Of a DNA stretch of 9,824 nt, positions 1 to 7,566 are shown in pieces (the stretch's first letter is position 1; the number at the start of each line of letters is the position of its first letter). A model generated the notes under the pieces. The model was given only the letters and a program-made list of their open reading frames with translations, was not told the DNA's origin and did not search any database. A program made the position numbers and the translations under genes. This DNA is from Pseudovibrio sp. JCM 19062 (GTDB lineage: Bacteria; Pseudomonadota; Alphaproteobacteria; Rhizobiales; Stappiaceae), in contig BAXV01000105.1 of NCBI GenBank assembly GCA_001310715.1, forward strand, positions 1 to 9,824, in the 5' to 3' direction.

Positions 1-1
1 G

Positions 2-1180
2 TCCGACCTTGGTCCGGTCATGACCACTCTGGCTCTTGCGCCATATCATGATGGCCCGAAGCTGCATTACGTCTCCAACGTGGACGGCGCACACATTGCC
101 GATACGCTCGCAGAGCTGACGCCGGAAACAACGCTCTTCATCATCGCAAGCAAGACCTTCACCACCATTGAGACAATGACCAACGCCGCCACAGCCCGCC
201 GTTGGATTGCCGAGCATTGCGGTGAAGATGCTGTTGGTGCCCATTTTGTAGCCGTTTCCACCGCGCTGGACAAAGTTGCTGCCTTCGGCATCTCCCAAGA
301 GCGCGTCTTTGGGTTTTGGGACTGGGTTGGCGGTCGCTACTCCATCTGGTCCGCCATCGGCCTGCCGTTGATGATCGCAGTCGGCCCGGATGCATTCTCT
401 GATTTCCTTGGTGGTGCCCACGCCATGGACAACCACTTCCGCACCACGCCTATTCAAGACAACATCCCGTTCCTCATGGGCCTGATCGGCGTATGGCACC
501 GCAATGTGCTTGGTTACGACACCCGTGCCGTTCTGCCGTACGATCAGCGTCTTTCCCGCTTCCCTGCCTACCTGCAACAGCTGGATATGGAATCCAACGG
601 CAAAAGCGTCACCAAGGACGGGCTTGCGGTAGAAACCCAAACCGGCCCAATCGTCTGGGGCGAGCCCGGCACCAATGGCCAGCATGCATTTTACCAGCTT
701 ATCCACCAAGGTACGAGCATCATCCCATGCGAATTCCTGGTTGCTGCCAACAGCCATGAAGAAAACCTGCAAACCCACCACAACCTCCTTTTGGCAAACT
801 GCCTTGCCCAAAGTGAAGCCCTGCTCCGCGGTCGCTCTCTGGCAGAGGTCGAAGCCAGGTTCCGTGCGGACGGAAAATCTGAAGAAGAGATTGCCAAATT
901 AGCTCCACAAAAGGTGTTCCCGGGTAACAGGCCTTCAACCACCCTCATCTATGATCGTCTCGACCATTCACACTGTAGGTTGATTGCGTCATATGAGCAT
1001 CGCGTCTTCGTCGAAGGAGCGATCTGGAACATCAACTCCTACGATCAGTGGGGAGTTGAACTCGGAAAAGAACTTGCAACTCAACTTCTGCCGATGGTTG
1101 AAGGCAGCCAATCCGCAACGCACAAAGACAGCTCGACCCAAGGTTTGTTGAAATACCTAAAGAAGGCACGAAGCCTCTAG
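2..1180 (+). CDS. pgi: Glucose-6-phosphate isomerase, C-terminal part (5' end outside window)
   Basis: Interconverts glucose 6-phosphate and fructose 6-phosphate in the cytoplasm (glycolysis/gluconeogenesis). The reading frame is open from base 2 and begins inside the conserved SDLGP segment, so the ATG at 20 is internal and the N-terminal part lies upstream of the window. Counting from that internal Met, I see the phosphosugar-binding SKTFTT segment (44-49), the first family signature [16 protein letters not shown] (101-116), ESNGK with the catalytic-type Glu (191), [10 protein letters not shown] with the catalytic His (222), and the second signature ending [10 protein letters not shown] with the active-site Lys (350). 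No frame break is seen. It ends with TAG. About 115 bp separate it from the next gene and I see no clear intrinsic terminator in them. Identification is secure. Confidence 0.97.
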   Translation, partial: SDLGPVMTTLALAPYHDGPKLHYVSNVDGAHIADTLAELTPETTLFIIASKTFTTIETMTNAATARRWIAEHCGEDAVGAHFVAVSTALDKVAAFGISQERVFGFWDWVGGRYSIWSAIGLPLMIAVGPDAFSDFLGGAHAMDNHFRTTPIQDNIPFLMGLIGVWHRNVLGYDTRAVLPYDQRLSRFPAYLQQLDMESNGKSVTKDGLAVETQTGPIVWGEPGTNGQHAFYQLIHQGTSIIPCEFLVAANSHEENLQTHHNLLLANCLAQSEALLRGRSLAEVEARFRADGKSEEEIAKLAPQKVFPGNRPSTTLIYDRLDHSHCRLIASYEHRVFVEGAIWNINSYDQWGVELGKELATQLLPMVEGSQSATHKDSSTQGLLKYLKKARSL

Positions 1181-1295
1181 TTTCTAACAAACTTTAACCA
1201 TCTTCGTTTGCTAGCTCACGCTCAGAAAACACGAGCTGCCAAGAGGTCTTGGGGTCCGGTCAAATTGGGATTGGCAGCAAAAGGAGACTGGAAAA

Positions 1296-1571
1296 ATGAA
1301 GAAACTTGCTCTCATGGGCGTAACAGTAGGTCTACTGGCACTAGCTGGCTGTAATTCCTCCTCACAGACCGACCGTACTCTCGTAGGCAGTGGCCTTGGT
1401 GCCGCTACAGGTGCAGCAATCGGAGCTTCCACAGGCGGTGGCGTCCGCAACACGCTCACAGGTGCCGCCGTCGGCGGCGTTGCTGGCGGCGTCATTGGTA
1501 ACGCCACCACTCCAAGGAACTGCACAGCCTACGACCAATATGGTCGCCCATACGCCGTGGCATGCCCATAA
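1296..1571 (+). CDS. Small glycine-zipper lipoprotein (paralogue 1)
   Basis: A 91-residue predicted lipoprotein. The N-terminus MKK plus a hydrophobic stretch ends in the lipobox LAGC (Cys19 is the lipidation site). The residue after Cys is Asn, not Asp, so export to the outer membrane is expected by the usual sorting rule. Residues 30-70 form a glycine zipper with repeated small-xxx-small spacing (GSGLGAATGAAIG, then AAVGGVAGGVIG). A short polar tail carries Cys76 and Cys90 around a YDQYGRPY motif. The start is fixed by AAGGAG at 1281-1286, well spaced from the ATG. The architecture matches the 17-kDa antigen/YMGG-type glycine-zipper envelope proteins; the exact role is unknown. It closely resembles the next gene. 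A strong terminator follows, so it is probably a single transcription unit. Confidence 0.85.
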   Translation: MKKLALMGVTVGLLALAGCNSSSQTDRTLVGSGLGAATGAAIGASTGGGVRNTLTGAAVGGVAGGVIGNATTPRNCTAYDQYGRPYAVACP

Positions 1572-1602
1572 GCCACACAAAAAGAACTGGTTTCACCATT
1601 CC

Positions 1603-1635
1603 AAAGGCCCTGCCCCCCGCAGGGCCTTTTTTTTT
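1603..1635 (+). terminator. Rho-independent terminator after lipoprotein 1
   Basis: A perfect 11-bp stem (1603-1613 with 1619-1629) has a CCCCC loop. The 3' arm runs into nine consecutive T bases ending at 1635. It lies 31 bp after the stop of the first lipoprotein gene and separates it from its paralogue. Confidence 0.93.
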
Positions 1636-1757
1636 GGCATCTACCTACAAGTTTCAAGAGGTAAACAGCCCCTATTTAACCACCTTGCCACCTCACCTAG
1701 CAAATTCACTCATCTGCAACCGATTAAGACCTACCCTAGGTTTCAAACAAACAAACC

Positions 1758-2036
1758 ATGGGTACAACCGTGAGAAAAGCAATCATAATTACTATCGCCC
1801 TGCTCACACTTGGTGCTTGCAGCGAGTACAACAGAAGAGACCGTGCCCTTGTTGGGGGTGGTCTTGGTGCAGCCACAGGCGCTGTTATTGGCGCAGCTAC
1901 TGGAGGCGGAGCCGGCGCTGCCGTTGCAGGCGCAGGGATCGGCGCAGTGGCAGGTGGATTAGTCGGCGTAGCCACCACACCGCGCCGCTGCGTTGGCTAT
2001 GACCGCTGGGGACGCGCCTACTATTACCGCTGCTGA
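1758..2036 (+). CDS. Small glycine-zipper lipoprotein (paralogue 2)
   Basis: A 92-residue predicted lipoprotein with the same plan as its upstream neighbour: a hydrophobic signal peptide, lipobox LGAC (Cys21), a glycine zipper at about 32-70 (GGGLGAATGAVIG, then GIGAVAGGLVG), and a tail TTPRRC plus YDRWGRAYYYRC. Paired cysteines (78 and 92) match the positions in paralogue 1. The GTG at 1770 is an alternative start and would give a tidier signal peptide beginning with one Arg and one Lys. Neither start has a convincing Shine-Dalgarno sequence, so the start is uncertain. About 120 bp without a gene separates it from the paralogue's terminator, so it presumably has its own promoter. It converges on the cupin-like gene, with only about 35 bp between the stops. 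Function unknown beyond an envelope/outer-membrane lipoprotein. Confidence 0.82.
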   Translation: MGTTVRKAIIITIALLTLGACSEYNRRDRALVGGGLGAATGAVIGAATGGGAGAAVAGAGIGAVAGGLVGVATTPRRCVGYDRWGRAYYYRC

Positions 2037-2071
2037 CCGCAGGCACCTCAATAAATGCAGAGCAGACAGCC

Positions 2072-3017
2072 CTACAACTCTGCCATAAAGTCCGGCGCAG
2101 CATATCCAGCCTGAAGCTGCGCTGGCTCTTTGCATTTGTGCCTGACCCTACGATCCTCTTGTAAAGCATCTTGTGAGCGGCCGCCAAAGCCATCTTGGCA
2201 TATTTTCTTGCCCCGTAGCTATGTCGGCTGCCTGAGATCCCCGCAGCGCGCAGCAATCCATTGGCATAGATGATTGCATAAAAGCTCCGCACCTCAGGGG
2301 TAAAGTGCTCGGTCGTCACCGAGATATTCACTTCATCATGGTTCTCAACACGGTGCGGATTGTTTAAAGGCCAATGCACCATCTCACCGGGGCTCAGCGT
2401 CACCTTGGTCGCAAACTCGTCATACCAGGCTCAAACCGGATCTCCTCCTCGGTCGTGCCTAGAAAGATCCCTTCCAGCTGCTTGTCAGAGAGGAACGGCT
2501 CTGTGTTCTCGTAGATATAAACGTCCTTATGGCCCTTCACTTGCCACAAGGATTGCCCCGGAACATCTGCATGGTAATACACCTGAGCACCGGGGGAAGA
2601 AATCAGCATCCCGGTTTTATGCTTGAAGCTGGTAAAGCCCGGAACCTTGCCCTCAAATTCCTCAAAGATCTTCGCAGTAACCTGCGCAAAGCCATCATCC
2701 CAGTCCTGCAAGGCCCGCAAGGAAAGCCAGAACCGCCCTTCTTCCACTGCCCGAAGCACATCTTCGCCCCGCGCACCGGCAAGACTGCCCTGCTGCCATT
2801 GCGACTTCCTGCTGCCAATGGCACCGGGACGCACAAAATCGTAGTGCTCAGAAGGTGTGGCCTCAATCAGGCGGGCCAGATTATCAGTCTGGAAAACCGG
2901 AAGCTCAGGTAGGCGGTTTCTCAAAAGAAGGGTGTGCTTACCAAACACCTCTTTGTAGTGCTCTTTCCAATCAACAATCAAATCATGCTGAAGAACCAAT
3001 TCCAATTCATGAGACAT
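2072..3017 (-). pseudogene. Cupin_8/JmjC-like domain protein, interrupted by two frameshifts
   Basis: Probably an Fe(II)/2-oxoglutarate-type cupin (JmjC-like) protein; its substrate is unknown. It starts MSHELELVLQ at 3017. The first frame carries YYHADVPGQ, whose H-x-D fits the proximal metal pair, and runs to EIRFEPG at about 2425. The reading then shifts to YDEFATKVTLSPGEMVHWPL and NPHRVEN, whose His fits the distal metal ligand. This second frame holds to GTNAK near 2131. The third frame gives KEPAQLQAGYAAPDFMAEL and a TAG at 2072-2074. Restoring one base at about 2425 and one A at 2129-2131 would give 315 residues. If the second frame is not corrected it would run through the opposite-strand lipoprotein gene as low-complexity sequence, which argues for the third-frame ending. 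Family assignment rests on motifs only. It lies downstream of ald on the same strand, beyond ald's terminator. Whether it is a true pseudogene or an assembly error is open; I lean to error. Confidence 0.72.
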
Positions 3018-3133
3018 GACGCCGCCCAACCCAATAAATACTAGTAAATTTTTACCATTATAACGACGTCGATCCTGCAAACTAATTAACGCTGCGGCAA
3101 ACAAGCAATTGGGTACTCAAACCGCTGACGAAC

Positions 3134-3158
3134 AAAAACGGGAGCCCAATGGCCCCCG
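3134..3158 (-). terminator. Rho-independent terminator of ald
   Basis: Read on the minus strand, arms CGGGGGCC (3158-3151) and GGCTCCCG (3146-3139) pair with one mismatch around an ATTG loop, followed by TTTTTG. It begins 34 bp after the reconstructed stop of the alanine dehydrogenase gene. It separates ald from the downstream cupin-like gene. Confidence 0.85.
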
Positions 3159-3192
3159 CTTTCAAATTTGTCATATCCGTTCAGGACGTCTT

Positions 3193-4323
3193 TCAGGCAA
3201 CTTCCGTTTCCTGAGCCAGAGCAACTTCCGGAGCCACATAAGTGTAGCCAGATTTTCAGCCACTTCAGCAACAGTCACCTGACCTTTGTAAACGTTCAGA
3301 CCCGGCAGGAAGCCAGGAACGTCGCGCAGAGCAGCTTCATAACCTTTGTCAGCGAGCGCCAGCACGTAAGGCAGCGTTGCGTTGTTCAGCGCGTAAGTTG
3401 AGGTACGTGCCACAGCGCCCGGCATGTTTGCCACGCAGTAGTGAACCACATCATCCACGATGTAGGTTGGATCCTGATGGGTCGTTGCATGAGCAGTTTC
3501 AAAACAACCGCCCTGATCGATAGCAACGTCAACCACAACAGAGCCGGCTTCATTGCCTTGATGTGTTCTTTGGTCACCAGCTTCGGCGCAGCAGCACCAG
3601 CCACCAGCACTGCACCAACAACCAGATCAGCAGCCAGAACTTCTTTCTCAAGCGCAGCGCGGCTGGAGAAAACAGTCTTCAAACGCGAACCGAAGCGTGC
3701 GGAAAGCGCGTCGAGAACCTCAACGTTTCTGTCCAGAACAGTTACGTCAGCTCCCAGACCAATCGCCATTTCAATCGCGTGGGCACCAACAACACCGCCG
3801 CCGATAACAACGGTTTTCGCAGGCGCTACACCCGGTACGCCGCCGAGAAGAACACCAGCACCGCCATTTGCTTTCTGCAAAGCAGTTGCACCAGCCTGAA
3901 TGGAAAGACGACCAGCAACCTGAGACATTGGAGCCAGAAGCGGCAAACGGCCTTTTCTGTCGGTCACGGTTTCATAAGCAATGCAGACCGCGCCGGAGGC
4001 AACAAGATCAGCTGTCTGCTCTGGGTCCGGAGCCAGGTGCAGGTAGGTGAACAGCAGATGATCAGGACGGAGCATCTTACGCTCAACAGCCTGAGGCTCT
4101 TTCACCTTCACAATCATTTCTGCCTTTGCAAAAACGTCAGCAGCAGTCGGCAGAATGGTTGCACCAGCAGCTTCATAGTCTGCGTCACTTGCGCCAATAC
4201 CAACACCCGCAAGGTCTCAACAACCACTTCGTGGCCATGAGCAACAACCTCATGCACGCTATCAGGCGTCAACCCAACGCGGTATTCATGGTTCTTAATT
4301 TCCTTAGGAACACCTACAAGCAT
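3193..4323 (-). pseudogene. ald: Alanine dehydrogenase, interrupted by three apparent one-base losses
   Basis: NAD-dependent alanine dehydrogenase converts L-alanine to pyruvate and ammonium. The start at 4323 (MLVGVPKEIKNHEYRVGL) has GGGAG just upstream. Frame breaks lie at about 4212 (after HEVVVET), 3544 (after IKAMKP) and 3249 (after VAENL). Read across them, the protein gains GVGIGASDADYEAAGA, VKVKEPQ, LHLAPDPEQT, the Rossmann motif [35 protein letters not shown] and a C-terminus [18 protein letters not shown] with TGA at 3193-3195. Adding one base at each break gives 377 residues, close to the family's usual length of about 370. Two of the breaks are exactly explained by GGG read as GG. 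All family motifs survive, which argues for sequencing undercalls over decay. If the breaks are real, the enzyme is dead. The divergent Lrp-type gene is its likely regulator. Confidence 0.9.
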
Positions 4324-4409
4324 GTTTTTCTCCCAATCAGCTTCGGGCCTTTGTCTGAGCATAACTTATTGAAATATCAATTGCAGATGCTTGCGATTTG
4401 CGCTTCTAC

Positions 4410-4424
4410 TGCTATATTTTAGCA
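4410..4424. promoter_or_regulatory. Candidate Lrp-type operator in the ald/lrp gap
   Basis: TGCTATATTTTAGCA is a 15-bp dyad with 5-bp arms TGCTA/TAGCA around an A/T-only centre. Its length and layout resemble those known for Lrp-family sites. It lies 56 bp before the lrp start and 87 bp before the ald start. A second, weaker AT-rich dyad, TTGAAATATCAA, is at 4369-4380. Assignment is by pattern and position only. Confidence 0.45.
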
Positions 4425-4479
4425 AGACTCTGCGAATGATCGTCACTTTGGCACAATAATCTGCGAAAACGGCAAAGCC

Positions 4480-4947
4480 ATGAAACTCGACAAACTTGAT
4501 AAAAAGATCCTTCGTGCCCTGCAGGACGATGGCCGTATCTCCAATACTGACCTTGCAGAACTCGTCGGTCTGTCCGCTTCCGCCTGCCTGCGCCGCGTCC
4601 GCACATTGGAGTCCGAAGGCGTAATCCAGAAATATGTCGCCCTGCTCAATCCAAAGAAGCTGGGCAAGCGTATGAATGTCTTTGTCGAAATATCGCTCGG
4701 CTCACAGACCGAAGAAGCTCTTGCCACTTTTGAGAAGGCCGTTGACCGCTCCGCCGAGATTATCGAATGTCACCTCATGGGCGGTGATGCCGACTATATT
4801 CTGCGTGTTATGGCCAACGATCCGGTTGATTTTGAGCGCATCCACCGGGATCATCTCACGCGGCTACCCGGTGTTGTCCGCATGCGCTCTTCCTTCGCCA
4901 TCCGCTCCACAAAACAAGGCAGCGCCATGCCAATTTCGGAGAGCTGA
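4480..4947 (+). CDS. Lrp/AsnC-family transcriptional regulator
   Basis: A 155-residue DNA-binding regulator, full length for the family. The N-terminal winged HTH spans about residues 3-55 (LDKLDKKILRALQDDGRIS, then DLAELVGLSASACLRRVRTLE). A linker follows (YVALLNPKKLG), then the RAM ligand-binding/oligomerisation domain from about 65, with the conserved GGDADYILRV at 101-110 and the closing LPGVVRMRSSF segment. It is divergent from ald across 156 bp. In several bacteria a divergently encoded Lrp-type protein controls alanine dehydrogenase in response to alanine, so the same is inferred here. The start ATG lacks a strong Shine-Dalgarno sequence, but the protein aligns with the family from residue 1. 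Unlike its neighbours it has no frame break. Confidence 0.93.
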   Translation: MKLDKLDKKILRALQDDGRISNTDLAELVGLSASACLRRVRTLESEGVIQKYVALLNPKKLGKRMNVFVEISLGSQTEEALATFEKAVDRSAEIIECHLMGGDADYILRVMANDPVDFERIHRDHLTRLPGVVRMRSSFAIRSTKQGSAMPISES

Positions 4948-5121
4948 TCAATCGCGGCAAACCGTACGTGTATCTTACATCAATACTCGACGCTTTTGCC
5001 AATTCTCTCTATAACAACCCTTAACCAAGGCCTACTCCGACAATGAGGAATCAATCCCTCCAACAGGAAAAGGCCCAGTGTAAAGTGCTTGCAGTTTCCC
5101 CAAGCTGCATAAGTTTGGAGC

Positions 5122-6001
5122 ATGACGTTGACACCCACTATCACCTGTTTGCTGGACGGCCGGTATGAACTGGCCGAAGGTCTCCTCTGGGACGACCTGA
5201 CAAAACACCTGTTCTTCTGTGACATTCTGGGAAAACAGATCCACGCAATGAACTGGGACACCAAAGAAGTCACCACATGGGACTTCCCCAAGGTGGTCGG
5301 CTCCTTTGGCCTTTGTAAAGATGGCCGTCTGATCGTCGCCATGAAGGACGAGATCATTCTGTTCGACACAGCCACCAAGATGTACGAGGCCATCGCACAG
5401 ATCGAGCTGGACAACCCACGCACCCGCTTGAATGATGGCAAGGTCGGCCCCGACGGAGCTTCTGGTGGGCACCATGGACGATATCAGCCCAAGGACGCCA
5501 ATCGCCAGCCTCTATCGCGTCTCACCGCAAGGCGGCGTAACGCACATCACTCAGGACCTGAGAACCTCCAACGGCTTGGCATGGTCCCCGGACAACAAGA
5601 CCATGTACCACTCTGACACCGGTTCCGGCGAAGTCTTCACCTATGACTTTGACCAGAACGCAGGCACAGCCACCAATAAGCGGAAGTTGCTGCAACTGGA
5701 CGACACAGTAGGCCGACCAGACGGCGCAACAACAGACACCGCTGGCAACTACTGGTCCGCAGGCGTCTCGGCAGGCAACGTCAACTGCTTTGCACCGGAC
5801 GGGCAACTACTGCACTCTATCGCCCTGCCCGTTCCGCGCCCGACCATCCCATGCTTTGCGGGTCCGGACCTGAACACACTGGTCGTGGCCAGCCTGCGTC
5901 CCCATGGCGATGAGGCACTCCTGAAAGAGTTTCCAAAATCCGGAAGCCTCTTTGCAATGGATGTGAAGCAAAAAGGCCTGCCAGCCTGCCGCTTTGGCTG
6001 A
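5122..6001 (+). pseudogene. SMP-30/gluconolactonase-like beta-propeller protein, frameshifted near 5460
   Basis: A member of the SMP-30/gluconolactonase/LRE-like family: six-bladed propellers, often lactonases in sugar-acid pathways. The substrate here is unknown. The first frame has ELAEGLLWDD (Glu19 is the likely metal ligand), GSFGLCKDGRLIVAM and RLNDGKVGPDG. The second frame resumes at VGTMDDISPRTP and contains RTSNGLAWSPDNKTMYHSDT (Asn ligand), RPDGATTDTAGNYW (Asp ligand) and a C-terminus SLFAMDVKQKGLPACRFG. Restoring one T at 5460-5461 and one G at 5464-5465 recreates the typical GAFWVGTMDD junction and a 293-residue protein, the normal family length. The split therefore looks like two homopolymer undercalls, though a genuine pseudogene cannot be excluded. 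No good ribosome-binding site is visible at the chosen ATG. It follows lrp by 174 bp with no obvious functional link. Confidence 0.85.
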
Positions 6002-6061
6002 TTTGCGCTTTTGGTAGGAAACTTTGATGTCTCATCAAGGCTCATAGAAACAAACAGATTT

Positions 6062-6100
6062 AGCACCGCTGGCTCTTTAGTCCGGCGGTGTTATCGTTTT
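6062..6100 (+). terminator. Terminator-like hairpin after the SMP-30 gene
   Basis: Arms CACCGCTGG (6064-6072) and CCGGCGGTG (6082-6090) pair over 9 bp with one wobble and a 9-nt loop, followed by TTATCGTTTT. It sits about 60 bp after the stop at 6001. The T tract is interrupted, so this is a moderate-strength candidate. It may instead be the edge of the structured region that follows. Confidence 0.5.
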
Positions 6101-6530
6101 GCCCCGAGATACGGATGAGCAAGGCGAGCAGGCAACGCCTGCGCATGGTAGATAAATAAGTTTCTTCGGCATCGGCTGCTCGCCTTACCCGGGCGTTTTT
6201 GTATGAAACAAGGTCTCCACCGAAAGGCATTGGGAGCAGGCCCTGCCAACGACACCCACACCTGTCAAAGACAGACAGGATATCGGTAACAGGTAAACGC
6301 CTGCCAGTGTAGACGCCCATCGGGTGACCAGCTTCCGCTTGGTCCCTGCACTAAAGACTTTCAAGGGGTGTTTCAACGGACCCGCCGGAGGATGCGTTAC
6401 TTCTCCCGGTAGCCCCGCCCAGTCCACGCCGAACTGATGGTCGGTCCATCAGCTGCCCGTTTACGTGAACATGAAATCAAGACTACATCATGTGATGCCA
6501 GCGGGGATAAGATTTTCCCTCATCACAAAA
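6101..6530. other. Gene-poor, hairpin-rich interval between convergent genes; possible structured RNA or remnant
   Basis: No protein gene is supported here: the two minus-strand open frames (about 80-86 codons) overlap each other, lack ribosome-binding sites and resemble nothing I know. The DNA is dense in short inverted repeats. These include an 11-bp perfect pair AAGGCGAGCAG/CTGCTCGCCTT (6121-6131 and 6176-6186) enclosing CAGGC-AAC-GCCTG; CTGTC-AAA-GACAG near 6264; GACCAGC/GCTTGGTC near 6326; and CTGATGG-TCGGT-CCATCAG near 6435. I could not match it to tmRNA, RNase P RNA, 6S RNA, SRP RNA or a cobalamin riboswitch. It lies between the 3' ends of two genes, so it is not an obvious leader. Strand and boundaries are unknown. 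Confidence 0.35.
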
Positions 6531-6554
6531 GCGAGTGGCCCAAAATAACCGGCC

Positions 6555-6586
6555 CAAAATAAGAAGGGGCGGTCAAACCGCCCCTC
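6555..6586 (-). terminator. Rho-independent terminator of trhO
   Basis: A perfect 9-bp stem AGGGGCGGT (6565-6573)/ACCGCCCCT (6577-6585) has a 3-nt loop. On the minus strand it is followed by TCTTATTTTG. It starts 14 bp after the trhO stop. Confidence 0.88.
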
Positions 6587-6599
6587 AATCAATTCCGCT

Positions 6600-7418
6600 T
6601 CAGCTTTCGCCAGGTTCAGAAGGCTTATCGTCAATCTGATAGGGTGCCAAAACTCTCTTAGTCTTTTCCGGCAGGTTCTTGCCCCAGCCAGCCTCAAGTT
6701 TGTGATCTACGGACACGCGGTCATCAAACACAAAACACTCGCCTTTCCAGAGGCTCTTGTCCTCTGGCACCTTTTCCAGATAATTCAGAATACCGCCTTC
6801 AAGGTGGTAAACCTCATCAAAGCCCTGCTCCAGCATCAGACCTGTCGCCCGCTCACAGCGGATACCGCCCGTGCAGAACATCGCAACCTTCTTCTTGGCG
6901 CGCAGAGAATTATCGTTGCGCTTGACCCATTCAGGAAACTCATTGAAGGTCTCCGTATCAGGATCAACAGCCCCTTCAAACGTGCCCAGCGCAAACTCGT
7001 AGTCATTGCGCGTGTCAATCACAACCGTATCCGGGTCGGAGATCAAAGCGTTCCAGTCTTCCGGCTTTACATAGGTGCCCACAAGGTCATTGGGATCGAT
7101 ATGGTTCACGCCCATATTCACAATTGCCTGCTTCAACCGCACCTTCATACGCTTGAACGGCACTGTCTTCGCCCAGCTTTCCTTAACATTGATATCGCTG
7201 AAACGCGGGTCGTTACGCAGGTACGCAATCACGTCCCGCATCTGTGCCTCTTCACCGGCAATCGTTCCGTTAATGCCCTCGCGAGCAATAAGAAGACTAC
7301 CGCGAATACCACGGTCTTTACAGTAGGTAAGCAGCGGTTCGCGCATATCTTCAAAGTCCGCGAACTCAACAAATTTATAGAGCGCACAGACCAAAATGGG
7401 GGTCAGTGTAGATGTCAT
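6600..7418 (-). CDS. trhO: tRNA uridine(34) hydroxylase TrhO (rhodanese-like, YceA family)
   Basis: TrhO is known to hydroxylate uridine 34 of certain tRNAs at position 5 using oxygen, the first step towards 5-alkoxyuridine wobble bases. The protein has 272 residues. The N-terminal acylphosphatase-like fold contains [10 protein letters not shown] (46-55) and the family-typical [11 protein letters not shown] (86-96). A rhodanese domain follows, with [16 protein letters not shown] (132-147) and the active-site loop [10 protein letters not shown] (181-190: Cys182, with a second family Cys188). I chose the ATG at 7418 because AAAGG lies just upstream and the protein then begins at the conserved region. 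An in-frame ATG at 7460 would add 14 unsupported residues and lacks a ribosome-binding site. It has its own terminator and is separated from the reb locus by another, so it is probably monocistronic. Confidence 0.96.
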   Translation of the reverse strand: MTSTLTPILVCALYKFVEFADFEDMREPLLTYCKDRGIRGSLLIAREGINGTIAGEEAQMRDVIAYLRNDPRFSDINVKESWAKTVPFKRMKVRLKQAIVNMGVNHIDPNDLVGTYVKPEDWNALISDPDTVVIDTRNDYEFALGTFEGAVDPDTETFNEFPEWVKRNDNSLRAKKKVAMFCTGGIRCERATGLMLEQGFDEVYHLEGGILNYLEKVPEDKSLWKGECFVFDDRVSVDHKLEAGWGKNLPEKTKRVLAPYQIDDKPSEPGES

Positions 7419-7494
7419 TTTCAGCCTTTGGGCATTATTAGTGGAGACACCTATACCCATTTAGACCGTCTCTGTCAGCAAAAGACACCATGCC

Positions 7495-7530
7495 AAAACG
7501 ACAAACCTCCCTGCCGAAGCAGGGAAGGTT
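7495..7530 (-). terminator. Rho-independent terminator closing the reb locus (UUCG tetraloop)
   Basis: On the minus strand, AACCTTCCCTGC (7530-7519), loop TTCG, and GCAGGGAGGTT (7514-7504) form an 11-bp stem with one bulged base. The loop is the very stable C(UUCG)G tetraloop. TGTCGTTTT follows. It lies 37 bp after the stop of the last reb gene and isolates the cluster from trhO. Confidence 0.87.
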
Positions 7531-7566
7531 GAAATCTAACGCACACGAGAGGTGTCAAAAAGTCAT

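Noticed and set aside
1211..1978. Minus-strand Ala/Pro-rich frames opposite both lipoprotein genes
   Set aside because: The Ala/Pro repeats are the complement of the glycine-zipper codons; the plus-strand frames have lipoboxes and, for the first, a good ribosome-binding site.
1897..2071. Extension of the cupin-like gene's second frame to a stop at 1897
   Set aside because: This tail is Arg/Ser/Leu-rich and overlaps the opposite-strand lipoprotein. A third frame gives a sensible C-terminus and a stop at 2072.
5032..5475. Minus-strand open frames opposite the SMP-30 gene
   Set aside because: They are antisense to a frame with clear SMP-30 metal-site motifs and have no start signals or domain.
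6190..6330. Possible cobalamin riboswitch, tmRNA or RNase P RNA
   Set aside because: A stretch near 6275-6316 faintly recalls the B12 box, but the conserved core is absent and no gene lies downstream. The diagnostic tmRNA and RNase P motifs are missing on both strands.
6060..6427. Two overlapping minus-strand open frames (86 and 80 codons)
   Set aside because: They have no ribosome-binding site and no family resemblance, and they overlap each other in different frames within hairpin-rich DNA.
6702..7532. Long plus-strand open frame (276 codons) opposite trhO
   Set aside because: It lies antisense to a gene with clear TrhO motifs. Its composition is His/Arg-rich with no recognisable domain, as expected from a shadow frame.
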